From an uncultured Clostridia bacterium (GTDB lineage: Bacteria; Bacillota; Clostridia; Oscillospirales; Oscillospiraceae): a stretch of DNA of 36,488 nucleotides. A program made the position numbers and the translations under genes. The stretch's first letter is position 1; each line of letters begins with the position of its first letter. Below, one piece after another: positions 7,961-16,636 of the stretch. A model generated the notes under the pieces. That model saw only the letters and a program-made list of their open reading frames with translations. It was not told the DNA's origin and did not search any database. Location of the stretch: the NCBI GenBank assembly GCA_947644595.1, contig CANSAE010000013.1, forward strand, positions 1-36,488. The letters are read 5' to 3'.

Positions 7961-9639
7961 CAAAGAAAATCTTCCGTTCTATCCTGCTGGCGGCGGTTTC
8001 CGTTCTCCTGGCAAGCCTTGTGATCATCATGGGCTGTCTGTATGACTATTACAGAAACGTCCAAGAGAAACAACTGCGGGATGAACTCCGTCTGGCCTCC
8101 TATGGAGTAGAGGCGGACGGCTTGGATTACCTGGAGCAGTTGACTTCCCCCTATCGATTCCCATCCACAGCAGACTTTCGTCTGACCTGGATCGCCGCTG
8201 ACGGCGAAGTGCTGTTTGATACCCACGTCCCGGCGGCGGAGATGGAAAACCACGCGGGCCGGGCGGAGGTAAAAGAGGCCCTGGCCGAAGGTGAAAGCGG
8301 CGGGGTCCGCTACTCGGAGACACTGACTGAACGGACGCTGTATTATGCACAGCGGCTGACGGACGGAACCATCCTGCGCATTTCCATCAGCCAGCTGACG
8401 GTGTTTGCTCTGGCAATGGGGATGCTTCAGCCGATTTTGCTGACTGCGATCCTGGCGGTCATTCTCTCCGCGCTGCTGGCCCGCCGGATGGCAAAGCGCA
8501 TTGTTGCACCGCTGAACCGTCTGGATTTGGATAAGCCTTTGGAAAACGACGCCTACGAGGAATTATCCCCCCTCCTGGGGCGTATCCACCAGCAATACCG
8601 GCAGATCGAGGCGCAACTCCGGGAGTTGAGAAGAAAAACCGAAGAATTTGAACAGATCACAGAAAACATGGGCGAGGGGCTTGTTCTGCTGGATGGGAAA
8701 GGTGTCGTTTTAAGCATCAATCCCGCCGCGAGGACAATTTTTCATGCGGACAGTGCCTGCGTTGGACAGGAATTTCTTGTGATAGACCGTGACCATACAA
8801 TCAATCTTGCTATTCAGACCGCGCTGGAAGGGGGACATAGCGAAGTCCGCGCTGTGCGAAATGACCGGGAGTACCAATTTGACATCAGTCAGATCACGGC
8901 GGATGGTGCTGCGGCGGGAACGGTGCTGCTGGCCTTTGACGTGACAGAACAGGCCGCCGCGGAGCGCAGCCGCCGGGAGTTTACCGCCAACGTGTCCCAC
9001 GAACTGAAAACCCCCTTGCAATCCATCATGGGCAGCGCCGAGTTGTTAGAGAACGGCCTTGTCAAGCAGGAGGATGTTCCGCAGTTTGTCGGCGTTATCC
9101 GCACAGAGGCGGCACGGCTGGTAACGCTGGTGGAGGACATTATTCACTTGTCGCAGCTGGACGAGGGAACCGCGCCGGAAAAGGAACAGGTGAACCTTTT
9201 GGAACTGGCGGACAGTGCGGTATCCGCTTTGCGGGAGCGGGCGGAGGAGCGGCATATCGGCCTGTCCGTTTCAGGCGAAAATCTGATGGTAGACGGAGTG
9301 CGGAACTTCCTGTATGAAATGTTCTATAACCTGATCGACAACGCCATAAAATACAACATAGACGGCGGCAAGGTGGAAGTTACTGTTTTAACAGGTGATA
9401 CTGCCGCAACTGTTTCCGTGAAAGATACCGGGATCGGCATCCCCCCGGAGTATCAGGCGCGAGTATTTGAACGGTTTTTCCGAGTGGATAAAAGCCGCTC
9501 CAAGGCTTCCGGTGGCACCGGGCTGGGGCTGTCGATTGTCAAGCATATCGCGCAGTATCATCACGCAGAAATCAAATTGCATAGCGGGAATGGACGCGGG
9601 ACCATTATTGAGATTTTGTTCGCCATAGGGGAAATGTGA
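7957..9639 (+). CDS. phoR: PhoR-type sensor histidine kinase
   Basis: 560 aa. Membrane helices at ~8-30 and ~148-173 flank an extracytoplasmic domain of ~118 aa. A HAMP-like linker comes next, then a PAS domain at ~232-330 (ENMGEGLVLLDGKGVVLSIN). The HisKA domain has phospho-acceptor His348 in NVSHELKTPLQSIMG. The ATPase domain has N-box FYNLIDNAIKYN, DTGIGIPPE and GGTGLGLSIVKHIA. The TM-loop-TM-PAS-kinase order is that of Gram-positive PhoR. It starts at ATG 7957 overlapping the phoB stop (ATGA) and is the last gene before a terminator. Confidence 0.93.
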   Translation: MTKKIFRSILLAAVSVLLASLVIIMGCLYDYYRNVQEKQLRDELRLASYGVEADGLDYLEQLTSPYRFPSTADFRLTWIAADGEVLFDTHVPAAEMENHAGRAEVKEALAEGESGGVRYSETLTERTLYYAQRLTDGTILRISISQLTVFALAMGMLQPILLTAILAVILSALLARRMAKRIVAPLNRLDLDKPLENDAYEELSPLLGRIHQQYRQIEAQLRELRRKTEEFEQITENMGEGLVLLDGKGVVLSINPAARTIFHADSACVGQEFLVIDRDHTINLAIQTALEGGHSEVRAVRNDREYQFDISQITADGAAAGTVLLAFDVTEQAAAERSRREFTANVSHELKTPLQSIMGSAELLENGLVKQEDVPQFVGVIRTEAARLVTLVEDIIHLSQLDEGTAPEKEQVNLLELADSAVSALRERAEERHIGLSVSGENLMVDGVRNFLYEMFYNLIDNAIKYNIDGGKVEVTVLTGDTAATVSVKDTGIGIPPEYQARVFERFFRVDKSRSKASGGTGLGLSIVKHIAQYHHAEIKLHSGNGRGTIIEILFAIGEM

Positions 9640-9675
9640 GATTTGTGCCTTCTGCTTAGGGTTTGGCTAACTACA

Positions 9676-9715
9676 CAGAGGACAGCATCTACAAGGTGCT
9701 GTCCTCTGCCTTTAT
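9676..9715 (+). terminator. Terminator of the pst-pho operon
   Basis: Perfect 12-bp stem CAGAGGACAGCA / TGCTGTCCTCTG (9676-9687, 9697-9708) with a 9-nt loop, followed by CCTTTATG. The T tract is short but the stem is strong and is 37 nt after the phoR stop. Confidence 0.75.
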
Positions 9716-9742
9716 GTGGGGTAGTATTGAATAACGCTGGTA

Positions 9743-10169
<427 letters not shown>

Positions 10170-10459
10170 TCCTTTCCCGTCCTTTCCTTGTTTTGTAATG
10201 TGATAAGTTTCGCAGCAAGCATAGGAAAAGAGTACCCTTTTCCGAAAATGCGTTGCATTTTGCTTGTTGGGAAGTATCCCAAACCCTCTCAATTTTTCTT
10301 TCATTACCTACTACACCGCGCATGGCGATTTTGCCAAAGATTATCTAAAAATTTAGCTTTTTTATTTCTATCTCTCCCCAAATGGCATAAAAAGCAATTT
10401 GCTTCATTTTCGAAAGTTTTCCGCAACTATCTTTGAGAAATCTGCTATCATCAATTCTG
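10170..10459. other. Divergent intergenic region between tnpW-like gene and MATE gene
   Basis: AT-rich, no convincing gene. A minus-strand frame from 10304 (MKEKLRGFGILPNKQ...) is open into the tnpW-like gene but has no ribosome site in the right place, and its composition looks like a transposon leader. The plus-strand half leads to the MATE promoter. Confidence 0.4.
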
Positions 10460-10488
10460 TTGACTTTGAATAGCTTCCATGTTACAAT
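10460..10488 (+). promoter_or_regulatory. Sigma-A promoter of the MATE gene
   Basis: TTGACT (10460-10465), 17-bp spacer, TACAAT (10483-10488). Five of six consensus bases in each box. Predicted start near 10495, giving a ~138-nt leader that contains two tandem hairpins. Confidence 0.75.
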
Positions 10489-10530
10489 ATTTTTGCTTGT
10501 CAGAGGACTTGCAATCGAATAAGATTGTTG

Positions 10531-10611
10531 AAGTGGGATAAGACCATTTGGGGCTTTATCCCACTTCTTGTTTTATGTAGCGGGATAAAGCTGAAAGGGC
10601 TTTATCCCGCT
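10531..10611 (+). promoter_or_regulatory. Two tandem similar hairpins in the MATE leader (candidate attenuator)
   Basis: Hairpin 1: AAGTGGGATAA / TTATCCCACTT (10531-10566), followed by CTTGTTTT, which is terminator-like. Hairpin 2: AGCGGGATAAAG / CTTTATCCCGCT (10579-10611), ending 10 nt before the ribosome site GGAGGT (10621-10626). The arms of the two hairpins are near-copies (GTGGGATAA versus GCGGGATAAA), so the 5' arm of hairpin 1 can also pair with the 3' arm of hairpin 2. That permits mutually exclusive structures, a classic attenuation layout. Confidence 0.55.
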
Positions 10612-10632
10612 TCCTTTATGGGAGGTATCTTG

Positions 10633-11621
10633 ATGGACACAAAAACAAAATCTTTATTTGCTTACATCTTCCCTGCATTGGGTGGATTATTTGTAACTTA
10701 TCTTTACAACGTTATGGACGGAATCTTTGTCGGGCAAGGCGTCGGCTCGGCTGCGTTGGGGGCTGTCAATATTGGTGTTCCGTTTATCACTTTTGTTGTT
10801 GCTATCGCAGCCATGTTCCCTATGGGCGGCGCAACCGTTGTTGCTATCAGAATGGGGCGGGGAGATAAAGACGGTGCAAATCATGCTTTTATGACGGCAT
10901 TTTCTTTAACTGTTCTGCTTTCCATATTGCTTATGGTTGTGGGTATGGCATTTTCTCAGCAGATTGTTGATTTAAGCGGTGCAGGAAAACTAAGTGAAGA
11001 AATGCGGAAAATGTCAGCAGATTATTTGTTTTATTATTCTGCTTTTTCCATTCCTATGCTCATGAGTACCTGTCTTTCTGTTTTTGTCAGAAATGACGGA
11101 TCACCTGCTCTTTCCTTTGCAGGAATGTGCGTAGGTGCAGCAGCAAATATCTTTTTGGATTGGCTGTTTATCTTCCCGTTAGATATGGGTGTGATTGGCG
11201 CGGCAGTTGCGTCCGGTTTGGGGCAGGTTCTTTCCGTCCTTGTCCTGCTTTCCCATTTCGTGCGAAAAAAGGGCGAACTGCGGATTAAGCCATTCAAAAT
11301 TGATTTTTCACTGATGAAAAAATATGCAAGCGTGGTGTGCCAGAAGCCGTTACGCAACTCACAACACCTGTTACCGCACTTTGCTATAATCTTATGTTGG
11401 CAAGCCTAATAGGGGATATTGGCGTATCTACCTTTAGCGTTTTGAGTTTTATTTACTCTCTTGCAAACGCTATCCTTTCTGGTGTAGCGCAAGGTTTACA
11501 GCCTCTTTGGGGGCATTGTTACGGCAAGCAAGATACAGCGGAAATAAACTGGTATTTCCGTTGCGGAATTATCATTAACAGCATTTTGTCAATTTTAATA
11601 TACGGAGCATTATTTTATTTT
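10633..11621 (+). pseudogene. MATE-family multidrug efflux transporter, 5' part (frameshifted and split)
   Basis: The first ~330 codons of a MATE antiporter: MDTKTKSLFAYIFPALGG, then YNVMDGIFVGQGVG, a typical MATE helix-1/2 region, with eight or so hydrophobic segments before the break. Two lesions are present. First, loss of one A at 11328-11329 shifts the frame; restoring it gives KYAKRGVPEAVTQL continuous with the downstream frame. Second, the gene stops at YGALFYF (11621) where insertion B begins. The C-terminal 106 codons resume at 20480. Joined and repaired, the protein is 436 aa, normal for MATE. ATG 10633 follows GGAGGT. Confidence 0.9.
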
Positions 11622-11632
11622 TGATATCTTCC

Positions 11633-11648
11633 CTTAACAAGAGCACAC
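11633..11648 (+). repeat. Left terminal inverted repeat of insertion B
   Basis: CTTAACAAGAGCACAC. The reverse complement of the right copy (20460-20475) is CTTAACAAGGGCACAC, one mismatch. Probably a recombinase half-site. Confidence 0.75.
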
Positions 11649-11689
11649 AAAAACACAACAATTTAATGGACTGTCAACCTTACGCAAAG

Positions 11690-11721
11690 CACCGCTTCCG
11701 CTAAAACGGAGCGGTGTTTTT
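11690..11721 (+). terminator. Terminator-like hairpin just inside insertion B
   Basis: CACCGCTTCCG / CGGAGCGGTG with one bulged base and a 6-nt loop, then TTTTTG. It would stop transcription entering from the truncated MATE gene. Confidence 0.7.
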
Positions 11722-11727
11722 GTATAT

Positions 11728-11750
11728 CTTCTGGGCACCGTGACCAGAAG
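11728..11750. repeat. Palindromic repeat, copy 1 of 4
   Basis: Arms CTTCTGGGCAC and GTGACCAGAAG around a single C, with one mismatched pair. It is the same palindrome as at 12615, 17951 and 18849. All four lie inside insertion B and between genes. Confidence 0.8.
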
Positions 11751-11782
11751 GAACTCGCCCATTTCCCCGCTTCGTCCACGGA

Positions 11783-11945
11783 GGCTCTGCTGGATGTATC
11801 CCCCGTCGCCGCGCCACCCATAGCACAGCCGGGGCAGCCTGTCAAGGGCAAAGCCGCCGCTACGCGGCGGTGCTCCGCACCCTTGACAGGCTGCCCCGGT
11901 TGTGCTACCTCCCAAGGCGCGACGGGGGATATATCCTCCAGAGCC
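11783..11945. repeat. Very large imperfect inverted repeat upstream of mobC (oriT-region candidate)
   Basis: Arms of ~80 nt run from GGCTCTG (11783) to CAGAGCC (11945). The best-paired block is 11822-11848 against 11880-11906, 26 of 27 positions. A second block, TATCCCCCGTCGC, pairs with GCGACGGGGGATA. The centre is a GC-rich GCCGCC/GGCGGC stem around 11861. A separate 10-bp hairpin (CCCTTTCCCT/AGGGAAAGGG) follows at 11949-11972. Such structures next to mobC suggest an origin-of-transfer or a structured RNA leader; which one cannot be told from sequence alone. No protein is evident in 11622-12164. Confidence 0.65.
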
Positions 11946-12164
11946 GCCCCCTTTCCCTGGATAGGGAAAGGGCGGGGGGATAGAGTCGAACCGCTTCCCC
12001 CTCAAACCGCTGTCTTTCCACGGCTGATATGTGGACAATTAGCAATTTCAAAGCTTTGCCCCGCAAGGGTTTCCGGCCCTGGTTTCATAGGGGCTGGTAT
12101 AGTATCATTCCCCAGGCCCGATTTATCGGAATACTGTCAACATTTGAATTTATGGGAGGTATCT

Positions 12165-12566
12165 ATGAGTAGCAAAAAATCAGTGGCTTACGGCTCCGAA
12201 AGTCAGTCAACAGTAGTTGCAGGAGAGAAACGTATTCGGAGTACATCGGTTTGTGTCTGGCTGTCCCAGGATGAACAGGCAAAAATCCGGGAACGTATGG
12301 CAGATGTGGGCATCCGCAACCTTTCGGCCTATATGCGGAAAATGGCTCTTAACGGCTATGTACTTCATGTTGACCTCGCTCCTGTCAAAGAAATCGTCTC
12401 TCTGCAAAGGCGGTGCGCAAATAATCTCAATCAGATTGCTGTCCGGGCAAATACCCAAGGAGGAGTTTACCCCAATGAAATCAAGGCTCTGCAAAAAGAT
12501 TATGCGGATTTATGGGAACCGCTCTCTGAACTGCTGGAGAGACTTTCGGAGATAGTGGCGCTGTAA
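12165..12566 (+). CDS. mobC: MobC-like relaxosome accessory protein
   Basis: 133 aa. The middle (VWLSQDEQAKIRERMADVGI, then RNLSAYMRKMAL) is a ribbon-helix-helix-like DNA-binding start. The C-terminal part contains NNLNQIAVRANTQGGVY followed by EIKALQKDY, the hallmark of the MobC family of mobilization proteins that help the relaxase open oriT. ATG 12165 follows GGGAGG. Normally a relaxase gene follows immediately; here none is found and a two-component system takes its place, so the element can at most be mobilized in trans. The large inverted repeat upstream fits an oriT location. Confidence 0.88.
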   Translation: MSSKKSVAYGSESQSTVVAGEKRIRSTSVCVWLSQDEQAKIRERMADVGIRNLSAYMRKMALNGYVLHVDLAPVKEIVSLQRRCANNLNQIAVRANTQGGVYPNEIKALQKDYADLWEPLSELLERLSEIVAL

Positions 12567-12614
12567 GCGCATAAGGCCCAGGAGCGTCAGCGACGGGGCC
12601 GCAGACAGGGAAGT

Positions 12615-12635
12615 CTCTGGACACGGTGTCCAGAG
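12615..12635. repeat. Palindromic repeat, copy 2 of 4
   Basis: Perfect 10-bp arms CTCTGGACAC / GTGTCCAGAG around one G. Confidence 0.85.
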
Positions 12636-12757
12636 GCTTCTGGCGGGTCTGGGGGTATCCCAACAAGCATTTTTGCAAAGCGAAAATTGCAAGTGTTATA
12701 CACTTGCCCTGCTTGCCGTTTAGTGCGTCCCTTGGAAATGGCGCAACAGAAGCTCTC

Positions 12758-12786
12758 TTGCATTTTTAGGTAAAGCAAAATATAAT
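12758..12786 (+). promoter_or_regulatory. Sigma-A promoter of the two-component/ABC operon
   Basis: TTGCAT (12758-12763), 17 bp, perfect TATAAT (12781-12786). The response-regulator start codon is 40 bp downstream, behind TTAGGAGG. Confidence 0.8.
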
Positions 12787-12825
12787 GAAAGGGAACATAA
12801 AATCAACCAGTGATTAGGAGGCCCT

Positions 12826-13495
12826 ATGGCAAACATTTTAATTGTTGAAGACGAAAAAGCCATGCAGGACATCATCGCGGACTATATGCGGAAAGGCGGG
12901 CACACCTGCTTTACTGCCGACGATGGTATAGATGCCCTTGTCACGCTAAAAAATCATCCTATGGACTTGATAATTCTGGATGTGATGATGCCCCATCTGG
13001 ACGGCTTCTCCGTCTGCAAGATGGCGCGGGAAATGAGCGAACTGCCCATTATCATGCTGACCGCCAAAAGCGCGGAGGACGATAAACTGAAAGGCTACGA
13101 TTACGGTGCGGACGACTATATGACAAAGCCATTCAGCCCCAAGGTGCTGCTGGCCAAGGGTGAACGCCCTCCTGCGCCGTTCCTCCCCTGCTTCTGCTGG
13201 AGCGATCACCGCTGGGAAAATCCTGCTCCACCCCAACGCACATAAGGTCTATCTGGACGGGCAGGAGATCACCTTGACCTATAAGGAGTATGAGTTACTC
13301 GCCTTTCTGATGGCAAACCCTGGGCAGATATTCAATCGGGAGCAGCTTCTAAACCGCGTCTGGGGCTATGATTTCGAAGGGACGACCCGAACCGTGGACA
13401 CCCACATCAAGACCCTGCGGCAAAAGCTGGGGGACGAGGGGCGGCATATTGTCACGCTGATCCGCTCCGGCTATAAATTCGAGGTAGTGGTATGA
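12826..13495 (+). pseudogene. OmpR-family response regulator, split by a +1 frameshift
   Basis: The receiver domain (MANILIVEDEKAMQ..., phospho-acceptor Asp52 in LIILDVMMPHLDG, YMTKPFSP) is read from 12826. The winged helix (YKEYELLAFLMANPG, then TRTVDTHIKTLRQKLGD) is read in another frame ending at 13495. One extra G in the run at 13158-13160 accounts for it: with two Gs the frame reads KVLLAKVNALLRRSS without interruption. The repaired protein is ~223 aa, normal for the family. As it stands, translation ends at 13245 with no DNA-binding domain. This may be a real mutation or a base-calling error. The kinase follows with ATGA overlap. Confidence 0.88.
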
Positions 13496-14562
13496 AAGAG
13501 CTGTTTTCCCTCCATACTGTTCGGAAAAAGATCTTGATGCTCTCTAAGCTGGCGGGGGTTGCGCTGATTTTTTCCTACGTCCTCTCTACCGGCCTGCCGG
13601 TCAGCGAAGATACTTCTTTTCTAATCTGGCTGGGGTTTGTTTTTCTGCTGATTATCGGGATTGACCTTTTTATGGGCCGCTTTATCACGAAACCGATTGA
13701 CAAACTGAACGCCTCCGCAAAGCGTATGGCGGGGCTGGACTTTTCCACCCCCTGCAATCTCGTTTCAACCGATGAATTTGGAGAACTGTCTGCCAGCCTG
13801 AACACAATGGCTGAAAATCTGCAACAGGCCCTTGCCCGGTTGGAGGGCGCAAACACGCAGCTTGAAAAGGACATGGAAAAGGAGCGGCTTCTCCTGTCTG
13901 AGCGCAAAGAGCTGGTGGACAGCCTATCCCATGAGATGAAAACCCCGCTGGGTATCATCCGGGCCTACGCCGAGGGCTTGCAGGACGAAGCGGACGAGGC
14001 CAAAAAGCAGAAATACGCCCAAGTCATTGTTTCCGAAGTAGAGCGCATGAACGATCTGATCGTGACTTTGTTGGATCTGTCAGCATTAGAGAGCGGGGCC
14101 GCAGACTTGGATGTCACCCGCTTTGACTTTGTGGAGCTGGTGGAAACGGTAGCCGGGCGGCTTCTGATCGATGCCCCGGACACCGACTTTGAACTGCAAT
14201 ATGAGCTGCCGGAGCAAAAGGTTTTTGTGGAAACCGACCGGCGGCGCATGGAGCAGGTCTTGGGCAACCTGATTGTCAACGCCAAGAAAAATGTGTATCC
14301 CAGCGGCGTTCTGCGGCTGGAACTGACAGCGGATGTTGGGGCGTTGCATTTCTCCATTTTCAATCAGGGCAGGCCCATTCCAGAAAGTGATCTGTCCAAA
14401 ATATGGACAAAATTCTATCGGGACAGCGGCGCAGAGTACAGCGGTTCCGGGCTGGGGTTGTCTATTGTGGCACAAATCCTGTCCATGCAAAATCTTCCCT
14501 ATGGCGCGGAAAACCAAGCAGGTGGGGTGCGGTTCTATTTCTCCATCCCCGTCACAGAATAA
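13492..14562 (+). CDS. Sensor histidine kinase with almost no extracellular loop
   Basis: 356 aa. Two membrane helices (~14-33 and ~42-61) are separated by under ten residues, so there is no extracytoplasmic sensor domain. HAMP follows at ~62-115. The HisKA domain has His147 in SLSHEMKTPLGIIRAYAEG. The ATPase domain has N-box NLIVNAKKN and GSGLGLSIV. This layout is the intramembrane-sensing type, which usually detects cell-envelope or antibiotic stress through a partner ABC transporter, and an ABC operon follows. It starts at ATG 13492 overlapping the regulator's stop. It looks intact even though its regulator is broken. Confidence 0.9.
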   Translation: MKELFSLHTVRKKILMLSKLAGVALIFSYVLSTGLPVSEDTSFLIWLGFVFLLIIGIDLFMGRFITKPIDKLNASAKRMAGLDFSTPCNLVSTDEFGELSASLNTMAENLQQALARLEGANTQLEKDMEKERLLLSERKELVDSLSHEMKTPLGIIRAYAEGLQDEADEAKKQKYAQVIVSEVERMNDLIVTLLDLSALESGAADLDVTRFDFVELVETVAGRLLIDAPDTDFELQYELPEQKVFVETDRRRMEQVLGNLIVNAKKNVYPSGVLRLELTADVGALHFSIFNQGRPIPESDLSKIWTKFYRDSGAEYSGSGLGLSIVAQILSMQNLPYGAENQAGGVRFYFSIPVTE

Positions 14563-14646
14563 TTTCACACGGATTTCACAGCGGCCTCACACCAATTTCA
14601 CACCGCAACCCTAAACTCTCCTTATCACAAATAAGGAGGTTTTTTT

Positions 14647-14796
14647 ATGTTCTTAGGTTTAGCGTGGTACTGGTGGCTGGTGATCGTGGCGGTGCTGATT
14701 ATCTCCATCCCTTTCAAAGTCAAGTTTATGAAGTGGTGGAGCAAGAACCAGCAGGAGAAGAAAGGCCAGCGTGGGAAGTGGGGTGATGACGAGTGA
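14647..14796 (+). CDS. Small single-span membrane protein in the exporter operon
   Basis: 49 aa. One strongly hydrophobic, Trp-rich helix (FLGLAWYWWLVIVAVLIISI) is followed by a basic tail, KVKFMKWWSKNQQEKKG. ATG 14647 follows AATAAGGAGG. The stop overlaps the ATPase GTG start by 4 nt, so it is translated together with the ABC genes. No family is recognised. A subunit or regulator of the transporter or kinase is plausible but unproved. Confidence 0.75.
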   Translation: MFLGLAWYWWLVIVAVLIISIPFKVKFMKWWSKNQQEKKGQRGKWGDDE

Positions 14797-15641
14797 TCGA
14801 GGTCAAAAACCTGACGTTTTCCTACGGCAAAGACAAGCAGGCCCTCCACGGCCTGGACTTCACCGTGGAGGACGGGGAGATTTTCGGCTTCCTGGGGCCA
14901 AACGGCTCCGGGAAGTCCACAACACAAAGGATACTCACCGGGATATTAAAAGGCCATGGCGGAAAAGTCTCTCTGTTCGGGCAGGATATTTCCGCCGTCC
15001 ACGGCCAAGAATTTTTTCAGAAGATCGGCGTCCTGTTTGAGTTTCCCTACCTGTACGCCAATTTGAGCGCCGTAGACAATCTGAACTATTTCGCCTCGTT
15101 CTATCCCAGGGAGCAGCGGCGGGATGTGGGGGAGCTGCTGGATGCGCTGGAATTTAAGCCGGACTTTCTGAAAAAGCCGGTGTCCTCCTACTCCAAGGGG
15201 ATGCGCCAGCGGGTGAGCATGGCGCGGGCGCTGGTAAGCAATCCCCGGCTGCTGTTCCTGGACGAGCCCACCAGCGGCCTTGACCCCTCCGGCGCGGTGC
15301 TGTTCCGAAAAATCATTGAGCAGGAGCGCAAAAAGGGAACGACGGTTTTTGTCACTACCCATAACATGGTGGACGCCGATCTACTGTGCGACCGGGTGGC
15401 CTTTATCTCCAATGGGAATTTGGTAGCCCTGGATACACCCAAACGACTAAAAGAGAAAAACAGCAATCACCGGGTCGTGATCGACTATCTGTATCAGGGA
15501 CAGCGGGAAACAAAAACCATAGAGGCCCCGGAGCTGGAAGCGGGCATCCCCTTTGCTCACGACGAGATCATCAGCATCCACTCCCAGGAGCCGACCTTGG
15601 AAGATATGTTCATCCAGTACACGGGGAGGGGGCTGTCCTGA
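14793..15641 (+). CDS. ABC transporter ATPase (exporter type)
   Basis: 282 aa. Walker A GPNGSGKST is at 35-43. The Q-loop region is LFEFPYLYANLSAVDNL. The signature SYSKGMRQRV (133-142) replaces LSGGQ, as is common in drug/bacteriocin exporters. Walker B is LLFLDEPTSGLDP and the H-loop VTTHNM. The C-terminal ~75 residues (RVVIDYLYQGQRETKTIEA...) resemble the extra domain of bacitracin/lantibiotic-type ATPases. GTG 14793 start is inside the previous stop; the stop overlaps the permease ATG. It pairs with the two permeases downstream. Confidence 0.92.
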   Translation: MIEVKNLTFSYGKDKQALHGLDFTVEDGEIFGFLGPNGSGKSTTQRILTGILKGHGGKVSLFGQDISAVHGQEFFQKIGVLFEFPYLYANLSAVDNLNYFASFYPREQRRDVGELLDALEFKPDFLKKPVSSYSKGMRQRVSMARALVSNPRLLFLDEPTSGLDPSGAVLFRKIIEQERKKGTTVFVTTHNMVDADLLCDRVAFISNGNLVALDTPKRLKEKNSNHRVVIDYLYQGQRETKTIEAPELEAGIPFAHDEIISIHSQEPTLEDMFIQYTGRGLS

Positions 15642-16633
15642 TGGGAAAAGAATTTTGCGCCCTGTTCAAAAAGGATTGCCGGATGCTGGTATCGGGAAAA
15701 TTTTTCTTGATGGCAATAGGGTTCCTTGCTCTCTATACAGCCTATGTGAACCTGGGCTATATCCGCTTCATGCAGATGCCGCCCTACAATGTGTATCTCT
15801 ACGACCCGGCGGGAACGCAAACGGAAAAATCGCCCCTGGTGCAGATCGTTTCCTCTGTGGAGGATATGGACGCAGCCCTGCTTGCCGATGCCAACGGCGT
15901 AGGGCTGGATGCCAGTTCCGGGGATGTACGGGTGGTACTCTATAAAGGTGCGGAGCACGTTGACCGCCACCGGGCGGATTACGCCCTGTCTCTGCTGCGT
16001 CCCTCGGTCAGCCCTGCCCCGGAGGTACTTGGCACAAATACGCCGGAACAAAAGGCGAGGAAAGAGATTACCTGTGAGCTGCTGTTTTTTGAGTTGGCCG
16101 CTGTGGGATTTTTGGGCATCGCCGCCGTACTGTTCAAGGAAAAGGGCATGGGGGTCATTCGTGTCCACGCCATTCTCCCGGTGCGGAAGGACTTGTTCCT
16201 CCTGTCCAAGCTGGCGGTGTTCCTGCTTTCTGATCTGGCCTTTGCGGTGCTGCTCACTCTGCTGAACGTAGGGCTTGCGGATGGGGCGGCGGTGCTGCCC
16301 GCGGTCCTGCTCCAGACGGCCATCCTGTCGCTGATGATGGCCCTGGTGGGTTTACTCTGCGCCCTGCTGCTGAAAGATTTTCGGCAATTTACGCTGGCCT
16401 ATCTGGTGATTGCCATTTTCGCCGCGACCCCCGTATTTTTATCCGCCAATACGTCAATCAAATTTGACTGGATCGGCTATCATCCGTTTTATCACGTCTA
16501 TATGGGCCTGAAAAACGCCTATTTCAGAATGTCTGTTTCGCCTGTTTACTACATCGGTGCCGTGTGTGCGATTATGCTGCTGTTCCTGGTGGTACGGCTT
16601 GCATTTCACCGGGAGATTGGAAAGGAGGGGTGA
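15641..16633 (+). CDS. ABC exporter permease 1
   Basis: 330 aa ABC-2-type membrane protein. One N-terminal helix (~20-40) is followed by an external segment of ~130 aa, then about five helices from ~145 to the end (ELLFFELAAVGFLGIAAVLF, LLTLLNVGLADG and others). No enzymatic motif. ATG 15641 overlaps the ATPase stop. With its neighbour it forms a heterodimeric export channel. Substrate unknown; the family is often labelled drug or fluoroquinolone export in databases, which I cannot verify here. Confidence 0.82.
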   Translation: MGKEFCALFKKDCRMLVSGKFFLMAIGFLALYTAYVNLGYIRFMQMPPYNVYLYDPAGTQTEKSPLVQIVSSVEDMDAALLADANGVGLDASSGDVRVVLYKGAEHVDRHRADYALSLLRPSVSPAPEVLGTNTPEQKARKEITCELLFFELAAVGFLGIAAVLFKEKGMGVIRVHAILPVRKDLFLLSKLAVFLLSDLAFAVLLTLLNVGLADGAAVLPAVLLQTAILSLMMALVGLLCALLLKDFRQFTLAYLVIAIFAATPVFLSANTSIKFDWIGYHPFYHVYMGLKNAYFRMSVSPVYYIGAVCAIMLLFLVVRLAFHREIGKEG

Positions 16634-16636
16634 GGC

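Larger units (their letters stand above)
12567..12825. other. Intergenic region after mobC: palindrome, hairpins, promoter
   Basis: Contains palindrome copy 2 (12615-12635), a perfect 7-bp stem GCAAGTG/CACTTGC (12689-12707), a looser stem around 12666-12690 and the promoter at 12758-12786. The position suits the missing start of a relaxase gene, but no relaxase residues can be read. Confidence 0.5.

Noticed and set aside
10617..12164. 15-nt identity tttatgggaggtatct before both MATE and mobC
   Set aside because: Looked like a duplicated leader, but it is mostly a Shine-Dalgarno sequence and flanks differ; chance or common ribosome-site usage is enough.
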